Notes: a model not told the origin generated them from the sequence alone. A stretch of 64,000 nt of DNA from Mucilaginibacter sp. 14171R-50 (GCF_010093045.1 NZ_CP048115.1:3596001-3660000); one strand, 5' to 3'. Shown: positions 47,098 through 55,992, numbered from the stretch's first letter. Translations and numbers: made by a program.

Positions 47098-47567
47098 AAC
47101 TGCGCGAATAACCACCTCAGCGATATATAACTTACATATAACACCGCGCTTAAAACTATTAACAACACAATAATGATGATGGCGATAACGCCATTACCGC
47201 TGCCGGTGTGTTTACCTTCCTGGTAATGCTCTTTCAACAATTTTATGTTACGAGTATTTGCCTTGATATAAAAATCAGAGATCTGCCCTAAAAGTGGAAT
47301 AGCGCCCACTGCTGCATCAATACTGATGTTTATCGCCATAAGAATGAGGACTTTGCGGCTTACGCCGTTTTTGGCCATTACATAAAGTAGCGCTGCCGAT
47401 ACAATAAATCCCGATACATCACCTGCGAACGGGATAAAGTTGAGGATCGGGTCGAGCCCGAAACGGAAGTTAGTACCCGGCAAACAGAATTTATCGTCCA
47501 TTACCGACGCTATACGCTCTACCCACTTTAGCTGCCCGGTTAACATAACCTGTTTCGATCTGTCCAT
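47094..47567 (-). CDS. DUF4112 membrane protein
   Basis: 157 residues. The DUF4112 core is seen in DDKFCLPGTNFRFGLDPILN, followed by FIPFAGDVSG and AIPLLGQISDFY. Two or three hydrophobic segments lie in the core, with one more C-terminal helix (about 127-150). Function unknown. It is convergent with the DUF2235 gene and overlaps its 3' end by 4 bases. Confidence 0.85.
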   Translation of the reverse strand: MDRSKQVMLTGQLKWVERIASVMDDKFCLPGTNFRFGLDPILNFIPFAGDVSGFIVSAALLYVMAKNGVSRKVLILMAINISIDAAVGAIPLLGQISDFYIKANTRNIKLLKEHYQEGKHTGSGNGVIAIIIIVLLIVLSAVLYVSYISLRWLFAQF

Positions 47568-47746
47568 GATAGTAAGGAATGAACAAGCCCCATTTTTGTT
47601 TTATATTCCCGTTATTAAAACAATGCTCAAGGTTGGGCCCGCAATTTCTTTTACCGTAAACTATATAAAAGTACTTTACAGGCACAGTTGTTGCATAGGT
47701 ATCCTAAAGGCTGTTAAGCCTATTGTTTAACCAAAATACATCTGTT

Positions 47747-47923
47747 ATGAAAACCCAAGATTCAAAGAATAACGTAACCGGACAAGGTTCGTCTACCGCC
47801 GACCGCGCATTCACGGATGCCAGGGAAGCACAAAAGCAAAAAGGTATCAGCAACGGGGGCGCGCAACGCTCAGATCAAACGTCCAGCCGGGACGGCGCAC
47901 ATAAACCGCAGCAAAAAAAATAA
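47747..47923 (+). CDS. small polar, probably disordered protein
   Basis: 58 residues from the ATG at 47747; a frame extension to 47723 is less likely. Almost no hydrophobic residues, rich in Gln, Ser, Lys, Gly and Asp, with a terminal KPQQKK. It is followed by a clear terminator, which supports a real transcript. Function unknown; such peptides are often stress or nucleic-acid associated. Confidence 0.5.
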   Translation: MKTQDSKNNVTGQGSSTADRAFTDAREAQKQKGISNGGAQRSDQTSSRDGAHKPQQKK

Positions 47924-47937
47924 TATCAATGTTGGTT

Positions 47938-47970
47938 AATGCCCTTAAAAAATAATAAGGGCATTTTTTT
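47938..47970. terminator. terminator after the small protein gene
   Basis: AATGCCCTTA/TAAGGGCATT stem with a T7 tail, located between the convergent small gene and the 2H phosphoesterase gene. Confidence 0.83.
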
Positions 47971-47974
47971 GCCG

Positions 47975-48574
47975 TTAAAATAACTTTACTTGTGTTCTGC
48001 TGGTAACGTCGTCCTTAGGCAACAGCAGGTTAGCGCCTTTAAATTGCACCGTTTTAAATGGTTGCCATCCGGCCATACCGCCAAAAGTTTCGCGCGTAAC
48101 AATCTTCAATTCGTCTATCCAGAAAGGCTCTACCACACGTTTATGTCGAAAATGAGGCCATAAGGTGTTAAAATCACTCGCCGGTATGTTCCTTACTACA
48201 GTTATGTGAGGTATCAAACCCTTCTTTACTTCCAGATGCCTCTTGATCAAGGCAAACCACGTATCAACCGCCGGCGTAATCCGGATATGCGCGTAAATAG
48301 TGTATTGATCGTGTATATGCGTGAAATACTTAAATCCGTCTATATGGAGTAATACCGGAGGCATACTGTTGAGGCGGGCTTCAACCTTTGCAATCGTAGT
48401 GGAGGCGTAAAAAGGCTTTTGCCGCTCGGCATGCATAATAGAAATATGCGCCGGAGAACCCATGCTTTTATAACTACCGATATGCTTTACCGAAGCCATT
48501 TTATATTTGCCAATGAGCTCCTTGATGATTTGGGGCGGCGACAGCAGGAAAAGGTAATCGATGTAACTGTTCAT
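47975..48574 (-). CDS. 2H phosphoesterase / 2'-5' RNA ligase-like protein
   Basis: 199 residues with the paired 2H motifs AHISIM and PHITVV, about 100 residues apart. The family cleaves or forms cyclic phosphodiesters on RNA or nucleotides. The substrate is unknown. It is divergent from dinB across about 70 bases. Confidence 0.78.
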   Translation of the reverse strand: MNSYIDYLFLLSPPQIIKELIGKYKMASVKHIGSYKSMGSPAHISIMHAERQKPFYASTTIAKVEARLNSMPPVLLHIDGFKYFTHIHDQYTIYAHIRITPAVDTWFALIKRHLEVKKGLIPHITVVRNIPASDFNTLWPHFRHKRVVEPFWIDELKIVTRETFGGMAGWQPFKTVQFKGANLLLPKDDVTSRTQVKLF

Positions 48575-48644
48575 ATCGGTGAAAATCGGGTTACAAATTT
48601 TACTAATATTTTTAGCAATTCAAATTTTATTTTCATATTTGTGT

Positions 48645-49829
48645 ATGGATGCTCAGCGGCATATTGTACATATCGATCTCGATTCGTTTTTCGTGTCCGT
48701 AGAGCGGAAATTCAACCCCTCGCTTATCGGCAAGGCTGTTATAATAGGCGGCTCTGCGGATAGGGGAGTAGTGGCCTCGTGCAGTTACGAAGCGCGTAAA
48801 TATGGTGTGCATTCGGCTATGCCTACGCGGCAAGCGCTTAAGCTTTGTCCGCATGCTATTGTTATACACGGCACCCATGGGCGCTATTCCGAGGCGTCGC
48901 GCGAGGTTACGCAGATCATTCATAACATGGTGCCGTTGTATCAAAAATCATCAGTAGACGAATTTTATATCGACCTGACCGGTATGGAGCGATATCATGA
49001 CCCGTACAGGCTGGCTACCGAACTTCGCCAAAAGGTGATCGCAGAAACCGGGCTCCCTATTTCTTTCGGAATGGCATCCGGCAAAACGGTAGCTAAGATG
49101 GCTACCAACCAGGCAAAACCCAATGGGCAGCTTTGGATACAACCCGGTAAAGAGAAAGCGTTTTTAGCTCCGCTCAACATCAGCAAAATACCCGGACTTG
49201 GCGAAAGTACCTGCCAAAAGCTATATAGGTATGGCATTGAGAAGATAGGCGACCTGCAGCGGGTTAACCTAAAGTTTTTAGAGGCGGTTTTCGGTAAGAT
49301 GGGTTTATATATTTATAACAAGGCAAACGGTATTGACGATAGCGAGATCACTCCGCACAGCGATCGTAAATCTATTTCAACCGAACACACCTTCCATAAT
49401 GATGTGAAAGACCTGCGCACACTTGAAAACATTTTGGTAAGCATGACCGAAGAACTGGCGGGCAAACTGCGGCGCGAGAACAAGGTGGCGTCGTGCCTGG
49501 CTATTAAGATACGTTACGCCAATTTTGAAACCCACACGCAGCAGCAAAAAATAGCACTAACGGCCGCCGAGCATATACTGATACCCGGCATAAAAAACCT
49601 GCTGAAAAGCGCATGGAACCAGCACCGGCCAATCCGACTGATAGGCGTAAGGCTAAGCCACCTGTGTACGGGCAGTTACCAGATAAACCTTTTTGAAGAC
49701 AACGAGGAACGCATAAAGCTGTACCAGGCTATGGATAACATTAATTTTAGGTTTGGCGATAAAACTATTTGCCGCGCTGCCGGCATGGAGATTGGCGCGC
49801 GCTCCTTTAACCCGTTTTTAAAGGGGTAA
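48645..49829 (+). CDS. dinB: DNA polymerase IV (Y-family)
   Basis: 394 residues from MDAQRHIVHIDLDSFFVSVE. The catalytic acidic residues are in HIDLDSFF and SVDEFYIDLTGM. CSYEARKYGVHSAMPT and KTVAKMATNQAKP are typical. The C-terminal little-finger domain is complete. It performs translesion synthesis. The longer frame from 48579 adds a hydrophobic leader that no Pol IV has, so 48645 is chosen. No LexA box was identified. Confidence 0.94.
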   Translation: MDAQRHIVHIDLDSFFVSVERKFNPSLIGKAVIIGGSADRGVVASCSYEARKYGVHSAMPTRQALKLCPHAIVIHGTHGRYSEASREVTQIIHNMVPLYQKSSVDEFYIDLTGMERYHDPYRLATELRQKVIAETGLPISFGMASGKTVAKMATNQAKPNGQLWIQPGKEKAFLAPLNISKIPGLGESTCQKLYRYGIEKIGDLQRVNLKFLEAVFGKMGLYIYNKANGIDDSEITPHSDRKSISTEHTFHNDVKDLRTLENILVSMTEELAGKLRRENKVASCLAIKIRYANFETHTQQQKIALTAAEHILIPGIKNLLKSAWNQHRPIRLIGVRLSHLCTGSYQINLFEDNEERIKLYQAMDNINFRFGDKTICRAAGMEIGARSFNPFLKG

Positions 49830-49841
49830 GAGATTTCATCC

Positions 49842-49927
49842 CGTCATTGCGAGCGATAGCGTGGCAATCTTCGATAAGCTTGTTGCCGACTTTTCTATCG
49901 AGGATTGCTCCGTTCCTCGCAATGACG
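49842..49927. repeat. dispersed palindromic repeat, copy R2
   Basis: 86 bases bounded by CGTCATTGCGAG/CTCGCAATGACG, with the same GTGGCAATCTTC segment as R1 and a similar TGTTGCCGACTTTTCT core. It sits between the convergent dinB and GNAT genes. Confidence 0.9.
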
Positions 49928-49937
49928 CGCGGAGGAA

Positions 49938-50465
49938 CTACAGCGGCCTCTTCATCAAAATATCCGTTTGCTCATCGTTGCCTAATACAAAAGGATGGCT
50001 GCCAAATTGGGTAAAACCTTTACTTTTATAAAACTCGATAGCTTTTGTGTTATGCTCCCATACGCCCAGCCATACATATTTAAATTGCTTATCGGTAGCT
50101 GTTTGGATAGCAAAATTTAGCAGGTGTTTACCTATTTGCTGTCCCTGGTATTGCTGTAAAACATAAATACGCTCTACTTCTAACGCGTTGGGGTCTTGCA
50201 AGTCGGTTTGGGCGTTGGGGTAGTTAAGCTTTATATATCCGGCTATGGCATTGTCAACCACAGCGAAATAAAATTCCGAATCGGGGTTGTTCAGTTCCTC
50301 TTCAAAACGGCTTGTGGTAAATGCAGTCGACGCATACGCGTCCATATCTTCGCGGCTGTTACGGTGCAAAAAAGCGTCAAAAAATGTTTTGCGGCCAAGG
50401 GTAAGCAAAACCTCAATATCATCTATGGTTACCCTTTTTATTTCAACAGGAACAGGCATTATCAA
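49938..50465 (-). CDS. GNAT-family N-acetyltransferase
   Basis: 175 residues. Acetyl-CoA site: VERIYVLQQYQGQQIGKHLL (Q/RxxG motif), then WLGVWEHNTKAIEFYKSKGF, as in most GNATs. Acceptor unknown. Its start overlaps the end of the membrane-protein gene by 4 bases, which makes it the third gene of the leftward sigma-factor unit. Confidence 0.88.
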   Translation of the reverse strand: MIMPVPVEIKRVTIDDIEVLLTLGRKTFFDAFLHRNSREDMDAYASTAFTTSRFEEELNNPDSEFYFAVVDNAIAGYIKLNYPNAQTDLQDPNALEVERIYVLQQYQGQQIGKHLLNFAIQTATDKQFKYVWLGVWEHNTKAIEFYKSKGFTQFGSHPFVLGNDEQTDILMKRPL

Positions 50466-51052
50466 TCAAATTGGTCCTGAAGGCGCACCAGGCGGTCTAT
50501 CATCAGGTTCAGTTTCTCCTCCTCATTCTTAAACATCCGGGGTTTGAGATAAAAAGTAGTGAACAGGAACCATATAATGATTGATGCGTATGTTACGCCC
50601 TTAAAAATCGCCGAGGCGTTTTGCAACACCTCAACAAAATATAGTGCAAGGCCCGCACTGATAAGCAGGGTGTAAATATAATAGAACCACCCGATAACCT
50701 TAGTGCGGTTTTTTTGGTACGCTTTAAGACTATCTAAATATTCTGATGGGTTAAGGGTGGCATCGCGCTTGCTTAGTATATGGTAATGCCTCACAATAAG
50801 GCTCAGGTACATCAGCATAGTTACCAATACTATTAAAATACCTACGGTCGTAATCCACGAGCTAAATGCGCCGAACAGCATAATAATAAAAGCGAACGCT
50901 ATAATTACTATCATGGCCACAATGCTCCAATATATACGGCTTGTTAATCCGCGTATCCCTTTCTTCACCTGCTTAAGCACTTCATCCACTGAAAGCTTTT
51001 CCTGCTTTGGCTGCCCCTGCCAAACCGACATTAAATGATCAAAGTCTTTCAT
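50462..51052 (-). CDS. four-helix membrane protein coupled to ECF sigma factor
   Basis: 196 residues. A cytoplasmic N-terminal stretch of about 38 residues (MKDFDHLMSVWQGQ onward) is followed by four hydrophobic helices and a charged C-terminal tail. The start lies 14 bases inside the sigma gene, indicating translational coupling. Position and topology suggest an anti-sigma or sensor role, but no zinc-anti-sigma motif (HxxxCxxC) is present. Confidence 0.65.
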   Translation of the reverse strand: MKDFDHLMSVWQGQPKQEKLSVDEVLKQVKKGIRGLTSRIYWSIVAMIVIIAFAFIIMLFGAFSSWITTVGILIVLVTMLMYLSLIVRHYHILSKRDATLNPSEYLDSLKAYQKNRTKVIGWFYYIYTLLISAGLALYFVEVLQNASAIFKGVTYASIIIWFLFTTFYLKPRMFKNEEEKLNLMIDRLVRLQDQFD

Positions 51053-51536
51053 ATTGATTGTATAACTCTGTCAATTTTTGTTTAATGCGATATATTTTCA
51101 CCCGCAAATTCCCCTCTGATATACCCGATACTTCTGCAATTTCGGGGTAAGGCACTTCGTCAAGTACCAATGTTATGATAATTCTTTCTGATTCTTCCAG
51201 TTTTGATATGCATTTATACAGCAAAGCAACCTGCTCGTTCTTTTCTGAAAACTCCTCGCGTTTATTCTCAGCGATTGCCGGGGTAAGTTCGTCTTTGGCC
51301 TGTCGTTTTTCCGATCGTAAATAGGTTAGGCAGGTGTTTACCGCTATGCGATATATCCAGGTGGAAATAAGCGCCTGGTTACGAAACTTATGCAGGTTTT
51401 GCCAAACTTTTAAAAAAGTTTCCTGCAACAGGTCGTTGGCGGCGTCATCATCGCCGGTATAACCATAGCACAAATGGTAAATTTTCTTTGAATTGGCTTC
51501 GTAAATTTTGCGGAAAGCGTCTTCTCTGTCTGCCAC
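51039..51536 (-). CDS. ECF RNA polymerase sigma factor
   Basis: 165 residues. Region 2 reads DLLQETFLKVWQNLHKFRNQALISTWIYRIAVN. Region 4 has LEESERIIITLVLDEVPYPEIAEVSGISEGNLRVKIYR. It directs RNA polymerase to an alternative regulon, not identifiable here. A coupled membrane protein follows. Confidence 0.92.
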   Translation of the reverse strand: MADREDAFRKIYEANSKKIYHLCYGYTGDDDAANDLLQETFLKVWQNLHKFRNQALISTWIYRIAVNTCLTYLRSEKRQAKDELTPAIAENKREEFSEKNEQVALLYKCISKLEESERIIITLVLDEVPYPEIAEVSGISEGNLRVKIYRIKQKLTELYNQYERL

Positions 51537-51577
51537 CTAATAGTTATTTATAATTTGACAAATTAACGCCTTTAATG

Positions 51578-52105
51578 TTACAACGGGTAACTTTTTTTAT
51601 TAAACCAGGGCAGTTTGCTATCCGCATCGTCCAGCAGGTTGTTATACTCCTGACTGTAATCAAATTGCAGATCTTCGTGCAGTTTGCCTATTGAGGCCCG
51701 CACTTTCTCTACCTGCCTTATCAATATAAGCCGTATGGGCTTGTGCGATGTCTGCCGTATTACATACTGCAAATAGTTTTGGCAAAAGTTTAAAAGCAGC
51801 TCTATCTCAGCGGTTTTGTTGCCAACAAATTTAGTGTATTTGGTAAGCATCTTTAATATTTTACGCAAACCCTTGGCTGTAAAATAGCTTTGCGAGGGCA
51901 ACTGGCTGAACATAAATCCGGCTTCGGCTTTTACGCTTTCAATAAAATCCTGCTCGTTGTCCGATTCAAACATCAGGTAGGCCAACAACTCTTTATTCTC
52001 TTTTTTATATCGCACAAGCCTAAGGCATAATTCGGCCAGCTGCTCCGACGGCAAATGCTGTAATTCCTTTTTTATTTGCTGTAGGCTATAGGTAGTAATA
52101 CTCAT
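51578..52105 (-). CDS. hypothetical helical protein
   Basis: 175 residues, no signal peptide or membrane helix. Charged, helix-rich and leucine-rich (LSxEQLAELCLRLVRYKKENKELLAYLMF). It resembles uncharacterised Bacteroidota proteins; no function inferred. It lies 41 bases upstream of the sigma gene on the same strand and could share its transcript. Confidence 0.6.
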   Translation of the reverse strand: MSITTYSLQQIKKELQHLPSEQLAELCLRLVRYKKENKELLAYLMFESDNEQDFIESVKAEAGFMFSQLPSQSYFTAKGLRKILKMLTKYTKFVGNKTAEIELLLNFCQNYLQYVIRQTSHKPIRLILIRQVEKVRASIGKLHEDLQFDYSQEYNNLLDDADSKLPWFNKKSYPL

Positions 52106-52216
52106 TGTTGTATAAATCGTTTATATCGGCCCTTTCAAATCTGCCATTGTAAGGCAAACATTTTAAGCCTTTTGTGGCCAAAAGGGTGGGGTAAGACTAA
52201 TAGTTATAAAAATTTG

Positions 52217-52224
52217 TAGTTTTG
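52217..52224 (+). promoter_or_regulatory. -7 element before the DAACS gene
   Basis: TAGTTTTG fits TAnnTTTG 18 bases before the start codon. No -33 TTTG is seen at the expected distance. Confidence 0.4.
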
Positions 52225-52241
52225 CGGCACCAATTAAACAC

Positions 52242-53624
52242 ATGCAGAAGAGCAAACTTACCCTTTACATTTTTTTAGCGCTAATATTAGGCGTAATAGC
52301 CGGTTATATTTACAATGCTACAGTTATAAACAACATTAATACCAAAATTAACACCGCCGACGTAAATATAAAAACAATAGATGAGCAATTGTTTGCAAGT
52401 AAAGATACTACTACCGCAAGTTACAAATCATTAAAAGCAGAGCGAAACGACCAGGTAACCATCCGTAAGGCAAGCAGTACCACACGCGAGGATAAACTGG
52501 TTGGCTTTACTATACTCAGCGATATTTTTTTGAAACTGATAAAAATGATAGTAGCCCCGCTGGTATTTACAACACTTGTGGTAGGGGTTGCCAAGGTAGG
52601 CGATATAAAGGCGGTTGGCCGCATTGGCGGTAAAACGCTTCTTTGGTTTCTAAGCGCCACACTTGTATCGTTACTATTGGGTATGGTGCTGGTTAATTTT
52701 TTTAAACCGGGCGAAGCTATGCATTTACCACTGCCAGACAGCCATCTTTCTACCGGCATACAAAAAACTGCCCTATCGCTACGCGATTTTATAGGCCACG
52801 TTTTCCCAACAAGCTTTATCGAGGCCATGGCCACTAACGAAATATTGCAGATAGTTGTATTCTCGCTGTTTTTTGGTGTAGGCACGGCCGCAATTGGCGA
52901 AAAAGGCCATATTGTTATAAAAGCTATGGATGCCTTTGCCCATGTAATATTAAAAATAACCGGGTACGTAATGCAACTTGCGCCTTTGGCGGTATTTGGC
53001 GCTATTACCGCGGTGGTTGCCAAACAAGGCCTTGGCATATTATCAACCTATGCCATATTCATCGGCGAGTTTTATTTTTCGCTGGTGATACTTTGGCTGG
53101 TTATTATCCTGGCTGGGGTCGTAGTTATTAAAGGCCGTGCCTTTAAGCTGGTTGGCCGTATTAAAGATGCCATGCTGATAGCTTTCGGCACTTCTACAAG
53201 CGAGGCAGCTTATCCCAAGGTGCTGCTGGAGCTTGAGCGTTTTGGCTGCAACAATAAGATAGTGAGCTTTGTACTGCCGCTGGGGTATTCATTCAACCTG
53301 GACGGCTCTATGATGTATATGACCTTCGCATCGCTGTTTTTGGCGCAATCATATAATATCCACCTTTCGTTTGAGCACCAGTTATCCATGCTGCTTATTC
53401 TGATGCTTACCAGTAAGGGTATTGCAGGTGTACCGCGTGCATCGCTGGTAGTAATTGCCGGTACTATAGCCATGTTCAACATTCCTGAAGCCGGTTTGGC
53501 TCTGCTGATTGGTATAGATCCATTGCTGGATATGGGCCGCTCTGCAACCAACGTTTTGGGCAATGCCATGGCTACCGCAGTAGTTAGCAAATGGGAGGGA
53601 GAACTTGAACCCGGTAATGATTGA
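52242..53624 (+). CDS. dicarboxylate/amino acid:cation symporter (DAACS)
   Basis: 460 residues with eight helices and two re-entrant loops. The first hairpin carries FGTSTSEAAYPKVL, in place of the usual Ser-rich motif. GYSFNLDGSMMYMTFASLF is the NMDGT-like cation/substrate site. An extra, probably periplasmic segment of about 60 residues follows helix 1. It imports C4-dicarboxylates or acidic/neutral amino acids with Na+ or H+; the exact substrate is unknown. Confidence 0.92.
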   Translation: MQKSKLTLYIFLALILGVIAGYIYNATVINNINTKINTADVNIKTIDEQLFASKDTTTASYKSLKAERNDQVTIRKASSTTREDKLVGFTILSDIFLKLIKMIVAPLVFTTLVVGVAKVGDIKAVGRIGGKTLLWFLSATLVSLLLGMVLVNFFKPGEAMHLPLPDSHLSTGIQKTALSLRDFIGHVFPTSFIEAMATNEILQIVVFSLFFGVGTAAIGEKGHIVIKAMDAFAHVILKITGYVMQLAPLAVFGAITAVVAKQGLGILSTYAIFIGEFYFSLVILWLVIILAGVVVIKGRAFKLVGRIKDAMLIAFGTSTSEAAYPKVLLELERFGCNNKIVSFVLPLGYSFNLDGSMMYMTFASLFLAQSYNIHLSFEHQLSMLLILMLTSKGIAGVPRASLVVIAGTIAMFNIPEAGLALLIGIDPLLDMGRSATNVLGNAMATAVVSKWEGELEPGND

Positions 53625-53735
53625 TTGATTTCGGGAAGTGATAACTGGTGATTACTTTTGCAATCCAAAATTTGAATATGTAACGGTAACACTACCATCT
53701 TATTCTTTAATTCATTAAATCACAAATAATCATTC

Positions 53736-54239
53736 ATGACTACGCAATCAAAAAAAATATTCCTGTTCGCAAGCATTATAGTGCCGTTTCTGTTGTATTG
53801 TATTTACTATTACGGCATGATACTTAAGAACGCCCCTTATAAGTTTTCGGAGTTCGAATCGATGCAGTTTGAATATGGCTATGGCGATACCCTGCTAAAC
53901 AAATACGATTCTAAAACCGGCGACTACCAATATGTTAACAAGCGCGATTCGGTTATCAAAATGAAGCTAAGGCTCAGCAAGAACGAGTTGCTGTACCTGC
54001 ATCGCAAGGCTGCCGACCTGGGCTTTTGGGATTTCCCGGCTAAAGAGCTCAACCCTTCGGTAAAAGGCAGGGTGCCACGTTTTGTTACCCAGTTCAACTA
54101 TCAGCATAAAAGCAAAAAGGTTGTGTACGACGCCTCGTACGATGGCCCCGAAAAATTAGTTGACGCTAACCAGCGCCTGCTTAAAGAAATCCAGAAGGTG
54201 TTGAATGAAGCCGAAGCACGCCAAAGAAATAACAAATGA
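53736..54239 (+). CDS. hypothetical membrane-anchored protein
   Basis: 167 residues. One N-terminal membrane anchor (about 8-29) is followed by a hydrophilic Lys/Glu/Tyr-rich domain containing LSKNELLYLHRKAADLGFWDFP. No family recognised. The stop overlaps the start of the next gene by 4 bases, so the two probably work together. TACTTTTG at 53653-53660 could be a -7 element. Confidence 0.6.
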   Translation: MTTQSKKIFLFASIIVPFLLYCIYYYGMILKNAPYKFSEFESMQFEYGYGDTLLNKYDSKTGDYQYVNKRDSVIKMKLRLSKNELLYLHRKAADLGFWDFPAKELNPSVKGRVPRFVTQFNYQHKSKKVVYDASYDGPEKLVDANQRLLKEIQKVLNEAEARQRNNK

Positions 54240-54928
54240 AAAACTACCTGGTAATATTTTTTATTGCTGTATCGTTTTCTGCTTCTGCACAGCAAATGTC
54301 TTATAGCGACTGGAAAATACAGGCTCAGCAGGACATACGTTTATTGCCTGAATACGGTCATAAACAGAAAAATAAAGATCAGATTGATGAAGATACCAAG
54401 CTGATAGCCGAATCGCTTAAGCAAGATGGTACAGCCCGCAAAGCATCTGAACATTTAATTCAACTGGGGTTTAAATATTTATACCAGGGCGACCTTAAAA
54501 CCGCCATGTACAGGTTTAACCAGGCGTATTTATTAGATGCCCGAAATGAAAATATTTACTGGGGTTATGGCGCGATTTATAGCTATTTAGGCGACCCTGG
54601 CGCTTCTTTAGAACAATATAATAAAGGATTGGCCATTAACGCCAACAACACAAACCTGCTTACAGATAAGGGTACGATTTATTTAATGATGTACCAGCAA
54701 GAGGAAGGCAAAGACCATAAAAAACTCGATACTGCTATACAACTTCTCCAAAAGTCATATAGTGTCGATCCAAAAAACATGAATACTACTTTTAAGCTTT
54801 CGGTATGCAGTTTTTTAAACCGCGATTGCAGCAATGCCTGGAAATATTACAATGAGTGTAAGCAACTTGGAGGGCAGCCTATAACCGACGATTATACCGC
54901 GGCCTTAAAAAGCCAGTGCAATAATTAA
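54236..54928 (+). CDS. secreted TPR-repeat protein
   Basis: 230 residues. A signal peptide (cleavage near ASAQ) is followed by a helical TPR stretch: AMYRFNQAYLLDARNENIYWGYGAIYSYLGD and LEQYNKGLAINANNTNLLTDKGTIY. It is probably a periplasmic scaffold. It is coupled to the preceding anchored protein. Confidence 0.78.
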   Translation: MKNYLVIFFIAVSFSASAQQMSYSDWKIQAQQDIRLLPEYGHKQKNKDQIDEDTKLIAESLKQDGTARKASEHLIQLGFKYLYQGDLKTAMYRFNQAYLLDARNENIYWGYGAIYSYLGDPGASLEQYNKGLAINANNTNLLTDKGTIYLMMYQQEEGKDHKKLDTAIQLLQKSYSVDPKNMNTTFKLSVCSFLNRDCSNAWKYYNECKQLGGQPITDDYTAALKSQCNN

Positions 54929-54959
54929 TTAACACATTGCTTTTGTTAAAAACTATCCA

Positions 54960-54967
54960 TATATTTG
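54960..54967 (+). promoter_or_regulatory. promoter -7 element of rplU-rpmA
   Basis: TATATTTG matches TAnnTTTG 33 bases before rplU. A TTG at 54937-54939 is a possible -33 about 20 bases upstream. Confidence 0.5.
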
Positions 54968-55000
54968 CACCTCAAAATTTAAAACAATAATTAATTAACA

Positions 55001-55309
55001 ATGTACGCAATAGTAAGTATAGCCGGACAGCAATTTAAAGTTGCAAAAGACCAGCAGATCTTTGTACACCGCTTACAGGGAGATGAAGGCGCTAGTATTG
55101 AATTTGACAATGTGTTGTTAGCAGAAAACGAAGGTAAATTCAAATTAGGCTCTGATTTGAATGGCGCTAAAGTATCAGCTAAGATCGTGTCGCATTTAAA
55201 AGGTGATAAAGTAATTATCTTTAAAAAGAAACGCAGAAAAGGTTACCAGAAAAGAAATGGTCACCGTCAGCAATTTACCAAGATCGAGATCACCGGTATA
55301 ACATTATAA
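55001..55309 (+). CDS. rplU: 50S ribosomal protein L21
   Basis: 102 residues, the normal length. AIVSIAGQQFKVAKDQQIFVHRL and FKKKRRKGYQKRNGHRQQFT are diagnostic. It binds 23S rRNA. It is cotranscribed with rpmA 51 bases downstream, as in nearly all bacteria. Confidence 0.97.
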   Translation: MYAIVSIAGQQFKVAKDQQIFVHRLQGDEGASIEFDNVLLAENEGKFKLGSDLNGAKVSAKIVSHLKGDKVIIFKKKRRKGYQKRNGHRQQFTKIEITGITL

Positions 55310-55360
55310 TTAAATTTTAACCGACTCGATTTCATCAGGGTCACAAAAAGAAATTAAGAA

Positions 55361-55795
55361 ATGGCACACAAAAAAGGGGCCGGTAGTTCAAGAAACGGCC
55401 GCGAATCACATAGCAAACGTTTAGGTATCAAAATTTTCGGTGGTCAGCCAGCTATTGCAGGTAACATCATTGTTCGCCAGCGTGGTACCAAACATAACCC
55501 GGGCCTTAACGTAGGTATCGGTAAAGATCATACCTTATTTGCATTAGCTGCAGGCCAGGTTATATTCAAAAAGAAAGCAGATAACCGTTCATACGTTTCT
55601 GTTATCCCTTTTGAAACCGCTCCGGTTGCAGAAGATGCAGCACCAAAAGCATCTGCTAAAGCCGAGGCTAAAGCGGTTGAAGCACCTGTTGCAGCGGCAG
55701 AAGTAGCTGAAGAAGCTCCTAAAGCTAAAAAAGCGGCAGCGCCAAAAGCAAAGAAAGAAGCAGCACCTGATGCTGAAGAAGTTCCTGCTGAATAA
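55361..55795 (+). CDS. rpmA: 50S ribosomal protein L27 with long Ala/Lys/Glu tail
   Basis: 144 residues against the usual 85-90. Residues 1-86 are ordinary L27 ([20 protein letters not shown], then [22 protein letters not shown]). Residues 87-144 are a low-complexity tail rich in Ala, Lys, Glu and Pro, with [15 protein letters not shown] units. The N-terminus starts directly with the mature sequence. The tail is probably disordered and solvent-exposed. Confidence 0.96.
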   Translation: MAHKKGAGSSRNGRESHSKRLGIKIFGGQPAIAGNIIVRQRGTKHNPGLNVGIGKDHTLFALAAGQVIFKKKADNRSYVSVIPFETAPVAEDAAPKASAKAEAKAVEAPVAAAEVAEEAPKAKKAAAPKAKKEAAPDAEEVPAE

Positions 55796-55818
55796 TTAAA
55801 GCAGTAAGCTCAAAATAT

Positions 55819-55850
55819 AAAAGCCCTTATCAAATGATAAGGGCTTTTTT
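55819..55850 (+). terminator. terminator of rplU-rpmA
   Basis: A 13-pair stem AAAAGCCCTTATC/GATAAGGGCTTTT with an AAAT loop and T-run, 23 bases after rpmA. Confidence 0.88.
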
Positions 55851-55873
55851 GGTGGTTGATTTTCCTTCCCCAT

Positions 55874-55965
55874 GTCATTGCGAGGAGCGATAGCGACGTG
55901 GCAATCCTCTACATGCATGTAGTCGACTTTTCAATTGAATATTGCCACGCTGCGCTCGCAATGAC
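55874..55965. repeat. dispersed palindromic repeat, copy R3
   Basis: 92 bases with ends GTCATTGCGAG/CTCGCAATGAC. The inner arms CGTGGCAAT/ATTGCCACG are present and the core is diverged. It lies between the convergent rpmA and M1 peptidase genes. Confidence 0.9.
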
Positions 55966-55992
55966 GGTTGGCTTTATGTTTTAGTAATAAAA

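Noticed and set aside
48579..48644. Hydrophobic leader on DNA polymerase IV
   Set aside because: Pol IV has no leader; the region is the intergenic gap to the divergent 2H gene.
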